Below, piece by piece: positions 50,783 through 57,724 of a stretch of DNA of 62,348 nucleotides. A program made the translations under genes and the position numbers. This DNA is from Chloroflexota bacterium (GTDB taxonomy: Bacteria > Chloroflexota > Anaerolineae > Anaerolineales > VGOW01), in assembly GCA_016197225.1 (NCBI GenBank), contig JACPWC010000104.1, forward strand, positions 1 to 62,348. The letters run 5' to 3'. The notes beneath the pieces were generated by a model, which ran no database searches, was not told the origin of the DNA, and saw nothing but the letters and a program-made list of their open reading frames with translations. Every line of letters starts with the position of its first letter. Position 1 is the stretch's first letter.

Positions 50783-50916
50783 CGCGACGGTGGGGCGTTG
50801 AAGGCTTGGCCCTGCGCGGCCAGAACTTCCCGAATCCCGCCAGGCCCGAGAGGGAGCACCGGTACGGAATCATTCTGGGGTGCCGCAGTCTGCCGAGCTG
50901 GAGTTTCATCGTCGCG
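50783..50916 (+). ncRNA. ffs: signal recognition particle RNA, small bacterial type
   Basis: About 134 bases folding into one long hairpin. The 5' end CGCGACG pairs with 3' CGTCGCG, GCTTGGC with GCCGAGC, CTGCG with CGCAG, and CCAGAA with TTCTGG. The Ffh-binding tip is CCAGGCCCGAGAGGGAGCAC, with a GNRA tetraloop (GAGA) and the symmetric CAGG/AGCA loop. The gene has its own -10 box (50771-50776). The Alu domain of Bacillus-type 6S-like RNA is absent. Confidence 0.9.
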
Positions 50917-50927
50917 GGACTTATTTG

Positions 50928-51012
50928 TTAGCTGTCAGCGGTCAGCAATTAGCCATCAGCGAGCGTCTTCTCCACGCCAACCACTGAGGGCTGATCACTG
51001 ACCGCTGATTGC
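50928..51012. repeat. CAGCGGTCAGCAATTAGCC stutter repeat
   Basis: TTAGCTGTCAGCGGTCAGCA and ATTAGCCATCAGC (50928-50960) face an inverted counterpart, AGGGCTGATCACTGACCGCT and GATTGC (50987-51012). It fills the spacer between the SRP RNA and the YabE-like gene. Confidence 0.6.
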
Positions 51013-51017
51013 TTTTC

Positions 51018-52427
51018 ATGTCTGGCTACCCACTGCCTCGCTGGCTCATTCTCATCCTCCCGGTCAGCCTCGTCATCCTCGGCCTGGCCGGTTTTGCCCT
51101 GACGCAGAAAACGGTCACCCTTCACGACGGCGGCTCAACCGTGACCTTCAACACCGGGGCCGGAACCGTCGGCGAAGCAGTGAGCGCCGCCGGGATCGCC
51201 CTCCAGCCTGAAGACATCCTCCAGCCGGGCGCGGACGAGCCGTTGGGATCAGGCCAAACTATCACCCTCATCCGCACCCAGGCGGTGCAAATTGTAGACA
51301 GCGGCCAGACCACCACCATCCACACTCACCAGAAAAAACTCTCGGCCATTCTCCTCGAAGCAGGCCGCACCCTCGCGCCCGACGATTCCGTTTACGTGGA
51401 CGGCAAACGCCTCGCGCCCGATGCAGACGCGTTCAACACGGCAGGCGCTGTGCCGCACACCGTCGTCATCCAACGCGCCAGGCCGATCACTATTCTCGAT
51501 AACAGCATTCAGCAAACACTGATCACCTCGGCCCTCACGGTTGGCGAGGCGCTGGCCGAGGCGGACATCGCCACTTATTTGGCCGATGGCGTGACGCCCT
51601 CGCTTGACTCGCCGCTCACGCCCGGCCTCACCGTCACCATCACTCGCGCCCTGCCGGTGACGATTGAGGTGGACGGGGCGACGATGACGACGCGCACCCG
51701 GCGGGCGACCGTGGCCGAAGTGCTGGCCGAGGCCGGGGTGGCCGTCGTGGGGCTGGACATCGTCGCCCCCTCTTTAGCCGACCCGCCGCCCGCCGACGGT
51801 TCACCCATTCGAGTGGTTCGCGTCGTCGAGCAAATTGCCACCGAACAACAACCGCTCGCTTACACCACCCAATTCCAGGCTTTGCCCGATCTGGAAATTG
51901 ACAACACGCGCCTCGTGCAAGCCGGGACGAACGGCGTGACGGCCTCGCGCCTGCGCGTGCGCTTCGAAAATGGGATCGAAGTTTCGCGGACGGTTGAAGA
52001 TCAATGGGTGGCCGCCCAACCCCAGCCGCGCATCATCGGCTACGGCACTCAAATCGTCCTGCGCTCGCTCGACACGGCAGGCGGTCCGGTTCAATACTGG
52101 CGGGCGGTGCGAATGTATGCTACTTCGTATTCAGCCGCGCGCGCCGGCACGCCGCGAACCGCGCCCTGGTATGGCCGCACCCGCTCCGGCAAGACGCTCA
52201 CCATCGGCATGGCCGCTATTGACCTCAACGTGATGCCGCTCGGCACGCAACTTTACGTGTCGGGCTACGGCTTTGTCGCCGCCGAGGACACCGGCGGCGG
52301 TGTCAAAGGCAAAATGATTGACCTGGGCTACGACGACTGGAACTACGTCTCGTGGCACGACTACGTCACCGTCTACTTTGTTGGCCCTGTGCCGCCCGCC
52401 GACCAGATCAAATGGATTTTGCCCTGA
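51018..52427 (+). CDS. YabE-like protein with DUF348, G5 and 3D domains
   Basis: A 469-residue exported protein. The N-terminal helix (~8-30, LILILPVSLVILGLAGFALT) is followed by three DUF348-type ubiquitin-like repeats (~34-80, ~90-150, ~205-260), a G5 domain (~265-340: VVEQIATEQQPLAYTTQFQA) and a C-terminal 3D domain (~365-465) with the three Asp motifs AIDLNVMPLG, AAEDTGGGVKG and MIDLGYDD. Such proteins are related to Rpf/YabE and likely cleave peptidoglycan (family knowledge). It lies 1 base before rsmA, the same order as yabE-ksgA in Bacillus. ATG 51018 is preferred over TTG 51009. Confidence 0.88.
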   Translation: MSGYPLPRWLILILPVSLVILGLAGFALTQKTVTLHDGGSTVTFNTGAGTVGEAVSAAGIALQPEDILQPGADEPLGSGQTITLIRTQAVQIVDSGQTTTIHTHQKKLSAILLEAGRTLAPDDSVYVDGKRLAPDADAFNTAGAVPHTVVIQRARPITILDNSIQQTLITSALTVGEALAEADIATYLADGVTPSLDSPLTPGLTVTITRALPVTIEVDGATMTTRTRRATVAEVLAEAGVAVVGLDIVAPSLADPPPADGSPIRVVRVVEQIATEQQPLAYTTQFQALPDLEIDNTRLVQAGTNGVTASRLRVRFENGIEVSRTVEDQWVAAQPQPRIIGYGTQIVLRSLDTAGGPVQYWRAVRMYATSYSAARAGTPRTAPWYGRTRSGKTLTIGMAAIDLNVMPLGTQLYVSGYGFVAAEDTGGGVKGKMIDLGYDDWNYVSWHDYVTVYFVGPVPPADQIKWILP

Positions 52428-52428
52428 A

Positions 52429-53238
52429 ATGGATTTGAGTGACACCCTTCGCCGCTTCAAAGTCAAGCCCAAAAAGAGTCTCGGCCAGAATTTTTTGTTT
52501 GACGAGGCTGTGCTGAGCCGGATCGTGGCCGCCGCCGACGTTGGGCTGGGCGACGTGGTTCTGGAAATTGGGCCGGGGGCCGGGAGCCTCACTCGGCAAC
52601 TCGCCCAAGCGGCGGCTCGCGTCGTCGCCGTCGAACTGGATGATCGCCTCATCCCGGTCTTGCGCCACACCCTCGCCGGCTTTCACAACGTCACCCTCCT
52701 TCACGGCGACATCCTCACCGTCAATCTTCAATCACTAATTACTAGTAACTATAAAGTCGTTGCCAACATCCCGTATTACCTCACCTCAGCCATTATCCGC
52801 CGCCTGCTCGAAGCCGAGTTTCAACCCTCGGTCATCGTCCTCACCGTCCAGCGTGAAGTGGCCGGGCGCATTTGCGCCGCGCCGCCCGACATGAGCCTGC
52901 TGGCCGTGAGCGTGCAGTTCTACGGCCAACCGCACCTCGTCGGCCACATTCCGGCGGGCGCGTTCTATCCCAAGCCGGATGTGGACTCGGCCATCGTCCG
53001 CATCAATCTTTTCGATCAGCCGCCTCTGCGCGGGACGGAGGCCGATCGTTTCTTCGAGGTGGTCAAAGCGGGGTTTAGCCAGAAGCGCAAGCAGATCAAA
53101 AACTCGCTGTCTGCCGGGCTGAAGTTGAATGGTGCCGAGGCGGAGAAGCTACTGCGCGCCGCCGAGATCGATCCGGCGCGCCGGGCCGAGACGTTGACGA
53201 TTGAGGAGTGGAGGCGGTTGAGCCATCCGACCACCTGA
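52429..53238 (+). CDS. rsmA: 16S rRNA dimethyladenosine transferase RsmA (KsgA)
   Basis: A 269-residue enzyme that dimethylates two adjacent adenosines near the 3' end of 16S rRNA. It begins RFKVKPKKSLGQNFLFDEAV. SAM binding is by VVLEIGPGAGSLTRQLA and VAVELDDRLIP. The catalytic motif is VVANIPYYLTSAIIR, and FYPKPDVDSAIVRI is diagnostic. The segment SLITSNYK just before the catalytic motif is encoded by the phrase AATCACTAATTACTAGTAAC (52730-52749), and the last residues and stop lie in the repeat 53227-53266. ATG 52429 follows the YabE-like stop by 1 base. Confidence 0.93.
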   Translation: MDLSDTLRRFKVKPKKSLGQNFLFDEAVLSRIVAAADVGLGDVVLEIGPGAGSLTRQLAQAAARVVAVELDDRLIPVLRHTLAGFHNVTLLHGDILTVNLQSLITSNYKVVANIPYYLTSAIIRRLLEAEFQPSVIVLTVQREVAGRICAAPPDMSLLAVSVQFYGQPHLVGHIPAGAFYPKPDVDSAIVRINLFDQPPLRGTEADRFFEVVKAGFSQKRKQIKNSLSAGLKLNGAEAEKLLRAAEIDPARRAETLTIEEWRRLSHPTT

Positions 53239-53266
53239 CTACCCGACTACTCGACTACCTGATCAC
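53227..53266. repeat. CCGACTACTCGACTACC stutter repeat at the rsmA stop
   Basis: CCGACCACCTGACTACCCGA continues as CTACTCGACTACCTGATCAC. The rsmA stop TGA (53236-53238) lies in it. Similar phrases are at 16186-16212 and 34094-34118. Confidence 0.6.
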
Positions 53267-53756
53267 ACACTTCTCTGAATCCGCACGCCCTGCAACGGGC
53301 CGCCGAGTTGTGCGAGCGAGCCACATCGTCGGCTTCCCCGTCGGCCCGAATCTCGTCCAGTAGTTCCAGCAAGTCAGATTCCAACTGAGGCGTAAAGTCT
53401 ATGGCCAGCGTTTTGTCGGCGTACTTGATTAGGCCGCGCGAGGGGCGCTGGCCGTAAGCCTCGGCCACCAGCAGGCAATACGCGGCCAGTTGATAGATGT
53501 GTGAGGCATGTGCGCCCTCGGCGGGCGCTCGCCCCGACTTGACCTCAACCGGAACGTAGCCCGACCTCTCACGCATCAGATAATCCGGCTTGCCAGTGAG
53601 TTGATACCGGGCTGAGAAGAGCGGCTTCTCCAGCCGGCCCCACGCTCCGGTGTCGGTGTACACCACACGCCCGGTTGGCAGGCCGCTGGCGCGTTGCGCT
53701 CTCTGCGAAAGAAACCAGAAGAGCAGGGCCAGCAGAATCAGAAAGAGGGGGAGCAT
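53247..53756 (-). CDS. Cas4-like PD-(D/E)XK nuclease, C-terminal half, membrane anchored
   Basis: A 169-residue protein. It starts with a membrane helix (MLPLFLILLALLFWFLSQRA) and then carries the catalytic part of a RecB/Cas4-like nuclease: LTGKPDYLM (Asp), VPVEVKSGRAP (Glu-x-Lys), HIYQLAAYCLL (Q-x-x-x-Y), and three Cys at the C-terminus (CRACGFREVC) expected to bind an iron-sulfur cluster. The fourth Cys and the N-terminal helix of the fold are in the upstream gene 53815-54051, in a different frame. The two are separated by a 58-base repeat-like spacer. It is either a broken gene or a two-subunit enzyme. Confidence 0.75.
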   Translation of the reverse strand: MLPLFLILLALLFWFLSQRAQRASGLPTGRVVYTDTGAWGRLEKPLFSARYQLTGKPDYLMRERSGYVPVEVKSGRAPAEGAHASHIYQLAAYCLLVAEAYGQRPSRGLIKYADKTLAIDFTPQLESDLLELLDEIRADGEADDVARSHNSAARCRACGFREVCDQVVE

Positions 53757-53814
53757 GTCGTGGACACCAGGACACGAAGAAAAGCTTTAGGGCTTTGTGC
53801 CTTTGTGTTCTAAA
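53757..53814. repeat. inverted repeat splitting the Cas4-like nuclease gene
   Basis: AGGACACGAAG (53768-53778) and CTTTGTGTTCT (53801-53811) are imperfect complements. The phrase is related to 61085-61153 in another spacer. Confidence 0.55.
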
Positions 53815-54051
53815 TCAGGATGGGAATAAGAAAGAGACGGCGAAGAAGAGCAGGGCGGCGAGAAAGAGAATCAAGGCCGCCACGCGCAAGGCGGCTGAGG
53901 CTTGAACCAGCCAGCCGTGCCGGGCGTGAGCCGCCGTGCCGCCAGCCAGTTCGCGAACGTTGGCCGATCTCAAGCCGCGAACGTGCCGCAACCACCAGGC
54001 CCGGCGGCAAAACACGTACTCGCCAATCTCAGAAGCGCGGATGACTCGCAT
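53815..54051 (-). CDS. Cas4-like nuclease, N-terminal half, membrane anchored
   Basis: A 78-residue protein: IRASEIGEYVFCRRAWWLRH holds the N-terminal Cys (Cys15) and basic/aromatic cluster of Cas4-like nucleases, then ELAGGTAAHARHGWLV with the motif I His. It ends with a membrane helix (LRVAALILFLAALLFFAVSF). The rest of the nuclease is the next gene on the same strand. In the intact family the two helices would be consecutive (inference). A start at 54051 fits; the palindrome at 54061-54093 lies just upstream. Confidence 0.65.
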   Translation of the reverse strand: MRVIRASEIGEYVFCRRAWWLRHVRGLRSANVRELAGGTAAHARHGWLVQASAALRVAALILFLAALLFFAVSFLFPS

Positions 54052-54060
54052 GCAAAGGTT

Positions 54061-54093
54061 AGACCCTAAAGGTCTTCGAGACCTTTAGGGTCT
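54061..54093. repeat. perfect palindrome, relative of 11710-11741
   Basis: AGACCCTAAAGGTCT (54061-54075), TCG, then AGACCTTTAGGGTCT (54079-54093). A 15-bp perfect stem, placed between the plsC stop and the nuclease half gene. Confidence 0.7.
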
Positions 54094-54107
54094 GGGAATA
54101 TATCGCG

Positions 54108-54818
54108 TTACGGTTTCGGATGGCGCTTGTGCTTTTTCAACGGCGGCGTTGCGGCCCTGATCTCGGCGATGCGCGGGTCGCCCCGATAAACACCGTGATA
54201 GTCTTCGGGCAGGAGCGCGGCCAGGCGGCACATGATCTCGTGGGTGTGCGCCTCCAGAGCTTCGGTCTTCGACTCGCGGTCGAGCGGCGGCAGGGTGAAG
54301 GCCGGGCCGACTCTGAGCGTGATGTCGGTGCGCCGGAGCCGTTTGAAGCCGGCGTAAACTTTTTCGGTTCCCGTCATCACCACCGGCAAAAGTTGCACGC
54401 CCACTTTGGCGGCGATGAACGCCGCCCCGGTCTTGCCTTCAATGAGGGCGTGACTCGAACTGCGCGTGCCTTCCGGGGCCATGCCCAGAATCTTGCCCTG
54501 CTTCAATACGTCGAGCGCCGCCTTCATTGCGCCCCGGTCGCCCGAGCCGCGGTTGATCCACACCCCGCCTATCGTTTCGACTATCCATTTCATGAAGAGG
54601 TTGGTCTTGTATTTGTCTGCCGCCAACACCACCATGTCGGGCAGGCGGAAGGCGGTGTAAACAAACGGCGGATCAATGATGCTCAGGTGATTCACCACTA
54701 TCAGGAACGGCCCGTGTTGCGGAGTGTTCTCCAGGCCATAATACGCGCGGCGCGTGAGCGTCCAAAACGCCAGATCAAAAGTTCCGCGAATGAGTCTCTT
54801 GGCCAAATTGTCTTTCAT
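54108..54818 (-). CDS. 1-acyl-glycerol-3-phosphate acyltransferase (PlsC-like)
   Basis: A 236-residue membrane-associated acyltransferase of phospholipid synthesis. The catalytic motif is VVNHLSIIDPPFVYTAF (H-x4-D), the substrate-binding motif is GMAPEGTRSSSHALIEGKTG, and VWINRGSGDRGAMKAALDVL lies between them. It is coupled by ATGA to the upstream LysM lipoprotein gene. Specificity for the sn-2 position is inferred from family and size. Confidence 0.88.
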   Translation of the reverse strand: MKDNLAKRLIRGTFDLAFWTLTRRAYYGLENTPQHGPFLIVVNHLSIIDPPFVYTAFRLPDMVVLAADKYKTNLFMKWIVETIGGVWINRGSGDRGAMKAALDVLKQGKILGMAPEGTRSSSHALIEGKTGAAFIAAKVGVQLLPVVMTGTEKVYAGFKRLRRTDITLRVGPAFTLPPLDRESKTEALEAHTHEIMCRLAALLPEDYHGVYRGDPRIAEIRAATPPLKKHKRHPKP

Positions 54819-55780
54819 CGAGTGCGGCCTTGTGCGATGGCGGCCCAGCGGGCAACATCGCCAACGCCCGGCAAGGCGATTGAAAAAGCGGCGTCGGCGT
54901 TGGCGGCCAAAGGCTCCTCAAGCGTGATTTTGCGATAGCCGGCCACCGAGCCAGACGAATTATACACAGTGGCGATCACGACGATTGAGTGAACATTGGC
55001 GGGAAAAGAGTTGGCGATGATCCCGTTCACGGTAAAGCCGCCTTCTGTCGGGACGCCGTTGAGGTCGTTCACCGTCAACAGCGTGAAGCGGTCGGCCAGG
55101 CCTGCGCCCGAGTCGGCCTGGGCCACCGAGGCGACGGCCTGGCGGCCAGAGGCCGGGGCCGGGAAGACGACGGCCAGCGGCACGGCGGCGCCGGGCGGGA
55201 TCAGGTCGAGGGGTGAATAAGCCACTCCCACAGAGCCGACGGCCCCGTCGTCGTTCGTCAGCGTCGCTTGCACGGCCAGGTTGACAATGGAGTCATTCGT
55301 CGAGTTCACAAATTCGCTCAAACAGATCAGGCTGGCCGCTGGCGTGGTTTGGCAGGTGAACGGGTCCGCCGTCACCGAAAGCGGGGCGAGCGTCGGCGCC
55401 GTCAGCGGCGCGGCAGAGTCCACGCCGCCGGGCGGGATGATGAGGGTTTGGCCGGGTTGCAGGTTGGCCGGGTCGAGGCCGAGGTTGAGGGCTTCCAGCG
55501 CTTCGAGGGTGATGTTGAAGCGAACGGCAATGCCGATCAACGTGTCGCCGCTTTGCACAACGTAGACGACGGGCGTCGGGCTGGCCGCCATGGGCTCCGC
55601 CCACGGGGCGAGCGTTGGGGCGACGGTGGTTGTGGGTAATGAGGCGAGAGTCGGCAAGACCGGCGTGAAGGTCGAAGAGGGCAGGGGGCGCAGAATCGCT
55701 GTTGGCACGCCCAGCGTGGGCGCAGGCGTTGCCCCACAAGCCGCCAGCCAGAGGGTGAGCCAGAAGAATCGTTTGAGCAT
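54815..55780 (-). CDS. LysM-domain lipoprotein
   Basis: A 321-residue exported lipoprotein: signal MLKRFFWLTLWLAACG with lipobox LAAC. A T/P-rich linker (~18-70) is followed by a LysM domain (~72-118): YVVQSGDTLIGIAVRFNITL, NLQPGQTLIIPPGG. The remaining ~190 residues form a beta-rich region (LVNLAVQATLTNDDGAVGSV, NSIVVIATVYNSSGSVAGYR) resembling FxLYD-type domains. LysM binds peptidoglycan. It precedes plsC with an ATGA overlap; a link between wall binding and lipid synthesis is not clear. Confidence 0.87.
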   Translation of the reverse strand: MLKRFFWLTLWLAACGATPAPTLGVPTAILRPLPSSTFTPVLPTLASLPTTTVAPTLAPWAEPMAASPTPVVYVVQSGDTLIGIAVRFNITLEALEALNLGLDPANLQPGQTLIIPPGGVDSAAPLTAPTLAPLSVTADPFTCQTTPAASLICLSEFVNSTNDSIVNLAVQATLTNDDGAVGSVGVAYSPLDLIPPGAAVPLAVVFPAPASGRQAVASVAQADSGAGLADRFTLLTVNDLNGVPTEGGFTVNGIIANSFPANVHSIVVIATVYNSSGSVAGYRKITLEEPLAANADAAFSIALPGVGDVARWAAIAQGRTR

Positions 55781-55847
55781 TGTCCGCGATTATACAGCCC
55801 GCAATCGAATTGTCCCTCGTATCAATCCATGCTAAACTTTGACCGAT

Positions 55848-57722
55848 ATGTCCAGCCCCGTTGTTGACAACCAATTGCTTGTTGAAGGCATTGACGCCGC
55901 CCGGCGCGGCGAACGCGCTAAAGCGCGAGACAAGTTCACCCGCTACCTGCGCTACGACCAGAAGAACGAGCAGGCCTGGCTGTGGATGAGCTCGGTCGTA
56001 GAGTCGGATCGTGAGCGCGTCTATTGCCTGAACGCCGTCCTCAAACTCAACCCGAACAACAAGACGGCCAAGCGCGGGCTGGCCCTGCTGGGCGCTTTGC
56101 CGCCCGAGATGCGGGCTGACCTGAACATTGAAGTGATCGGCGTCACGCCCGAAACCAGGACTCAACCTCAGGCCCGGCGCGGCGGACTTGGCTTCCGCCG
56201 CAGCCGCCGTTTGGAAACGCTACTCATCGTCACTTTGTTGGCCGTCATTTTAGGGGCAGGCGGATTCCTGGCTTTCAACTTTATTGTCGAACGCAACCGG
56301 CTGGCCAACCTCACCCCGCCGCCGACGAATACCCCAACTCTCACCTTAACGGCCACCGCCACCGAAATCCCCAGCGCCACCCCGGCCATTCGCACCGCCA
56401 CACCCATCGTTGGCGCAAACCTCACCCCGGTTGAATTCTTCCTGGGGTTGCCGGCGACTCTCACGCCCACACCCCCGCCGTTCACGCCTGTGTTCTTTGC
56501 CGAGGAAGCCTACTCTCGTGGCAAGAACGCTTATGATGCAGGCGACCTTGACCTGGCGCTCTCGTTGTTCAAAGACGCGCTTCAGGAAAACAAGGATAAC
56601 TATGTGGCGCATTACTACAGCGGCGAGATTTATTTGCAGAAGAAAGACTACAACCGGGCATTTAGTTCTTTCACCTCGGCCCTCCGGATCAACTCCAATT
56701 TTGCCCCGGCGCACCTGGGGCATGGTCGGGCCAACTTTGCCCTGGGCGGCAATCCGATCAACGATTACGAGCAGGCCAAGTCCAACGAACCGGCCTGGGC
56801 CGAGCCTTACATTGCCGCCGCCGACTTTTATATCAGCCGGGGTAATCGGGAGAATGCGCTCGTCGAACTGGAACTGGCGCAAGGCCTGGCCCCGGACAAT
56901 GTTGAGGTGTTGTGGCGGCTGGCCGAGCAATACTTCATCACCGGCCAAACCGAAGACGCCCGCGCCGCGCTGGAAACCGGGCTGGACGTTGACCCGACGG
57001 CGCTGGATTTGCATCGGGTGAAAGCCAGGCTGGCTCTGGCAACTGACGACTTTTCGACGGCGCAGGAAGCGATGAACCTGTATCTGGCCTACCGGCCCGA
57101 TGATGCCGAAGGCTGGGTGCTGTCTGGGAAGGCTTTTCTTGGACTGGGCAACACGCCGACAGCCCTCACCAGTTTTAGCAAAGCCATTGAGCTTGACCCG
57201 AGATTGCAGGAGGCGTTTGTCGCCCGGGGCGAGCTTCAACTCGTTCTGGCCGACGCGGCGGCGGCCCGCCAGGACTTCGACTCGGCCATTCGCCTCGGCT
57301 CGACGGTTGAGTTGCGCCTGCGAATTGGCAAGGCCTATTATGAAGGCGGCGATTATGCCTCGGCAATCCCTGAATTCAGGCGGGCCGCCTCCAGCGCCCC
57401 CGACCTGTTTGAGCCTAATTTTTGGCTGGGTCTGGCGCAAATTGGGGCCGAAGCCTACGCCGACGCAACCCACAGTTTGACCAATGCCCTCGACCAGGCA
57501 ACTACCGAGACCGAAAAATTCGATGCCCTCTATCAGCGCGGGTTGGCGTACAATGGAGCTGGGGAGAGCGAGAGCGCCGTTGCCGATTTGCGGGCCTCGC
57601 TTCAATTGAACGTAACAGACCGTGACGAAGATCGAACTGCCGCAACCGAACTGTTGGCCGACCTGGGCGGCCCCGGGCCGGACGCGACGAATACACTCGC
57701 GCCTACAACACCCACACCTTAA
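55848..57722 (+). CDS. membrane-anchored TPR protein
   Basis: A 624-residue protein. Residues 1-~95 form a first TPR-like region (VEGIDAARRGERAKARDKFT, EQAWLWMSSVVESDRERVYC). One membrane helix follows (~123-146, TLLIVTLLAVILGAGGFLAF), a T/P-rich linker (~160-215) and about ten TPR units (~220-610): KNAYDAGDLDLALSLFKDAL, GEIYLQKKDYNRAFSSFTSA, AFVARGELQLVLADAAAARQ. TPRs are protein-binding scaffolds. It is two bases upstream of the large histidine kinase, so it may be part of the same sensory unit. ATG 55848 chosen over TTG 55839. Confidence 0.85.
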   Translation: MSSPVVDNQLLVEGIDAARRGERAKARDKFTRYLRYDQKNEQAWLWMSSVVESDRERVYCLNAVLKLNPNNKTAKRGLALLGALPPEMRADLNIEVIGVTPETRTQPQARRGGLGFRRSRRLETLLIVTLLAVILGAGGFLAFNFIVERNRLANLTPPPTNTPTLTLTATATEIPSATPAIRTATPIVGANLTPVEFFLGLPATLTPTPPPFTPVFFAEEAYSRGKNAYDAGDLDLALSLFKDALQENKDNYVAHYYSGEIYLQKKDYNRAFSSFTSALRINSNFAPAHLGHGRANFALGGNPINDYEQAKSNEPAWAEPYIAAADFYISRGNRENALVELELAQGLAPDNVEVLWRLAEQYFITGQTEDARAALETGLDVDPTALDLHRVKARLALATDDFSTAQEAMNLYLAYRPDDAEGWVLSGKAFLGLGNTPTALTSFSKAIELDPRLQEAFVARGELQLVLADAAAARQDFDSAIRLGSTVELRLRIGKAYYEGGDYASAIPEFRRAASSAPDLFEPNFWLGLAQIGAEAYADATHSLTNALDQATTETEKFDALYQRGLAYNGAGESESAVADLRASLQLNVTDRDEDRTAATELLADLGGPGPDATNTLAPTTPTP

Positions 57723-57724
57723 GC

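Noticed and set aside
50783-50916. A second tRNA or tmRNA after tRNA-Ser
   Set aside because: The CAGG/GAGA/AGCA tip and single long hairpin identify SRP RNA.
53247-54051. A CRISPR adaptation module because of the Cas4-like genes
   Set aside because: No cas1, cas2 or array within the window, and both halves carry membrane helices, which Cas4 of CRISPR loci lack.
56346-57605. A 419-codon minus-strand frame opposite the TPR gene
   Set aside because: No domain and typical high-GC antisense composition; the TPR frame has clear repeats and a start.
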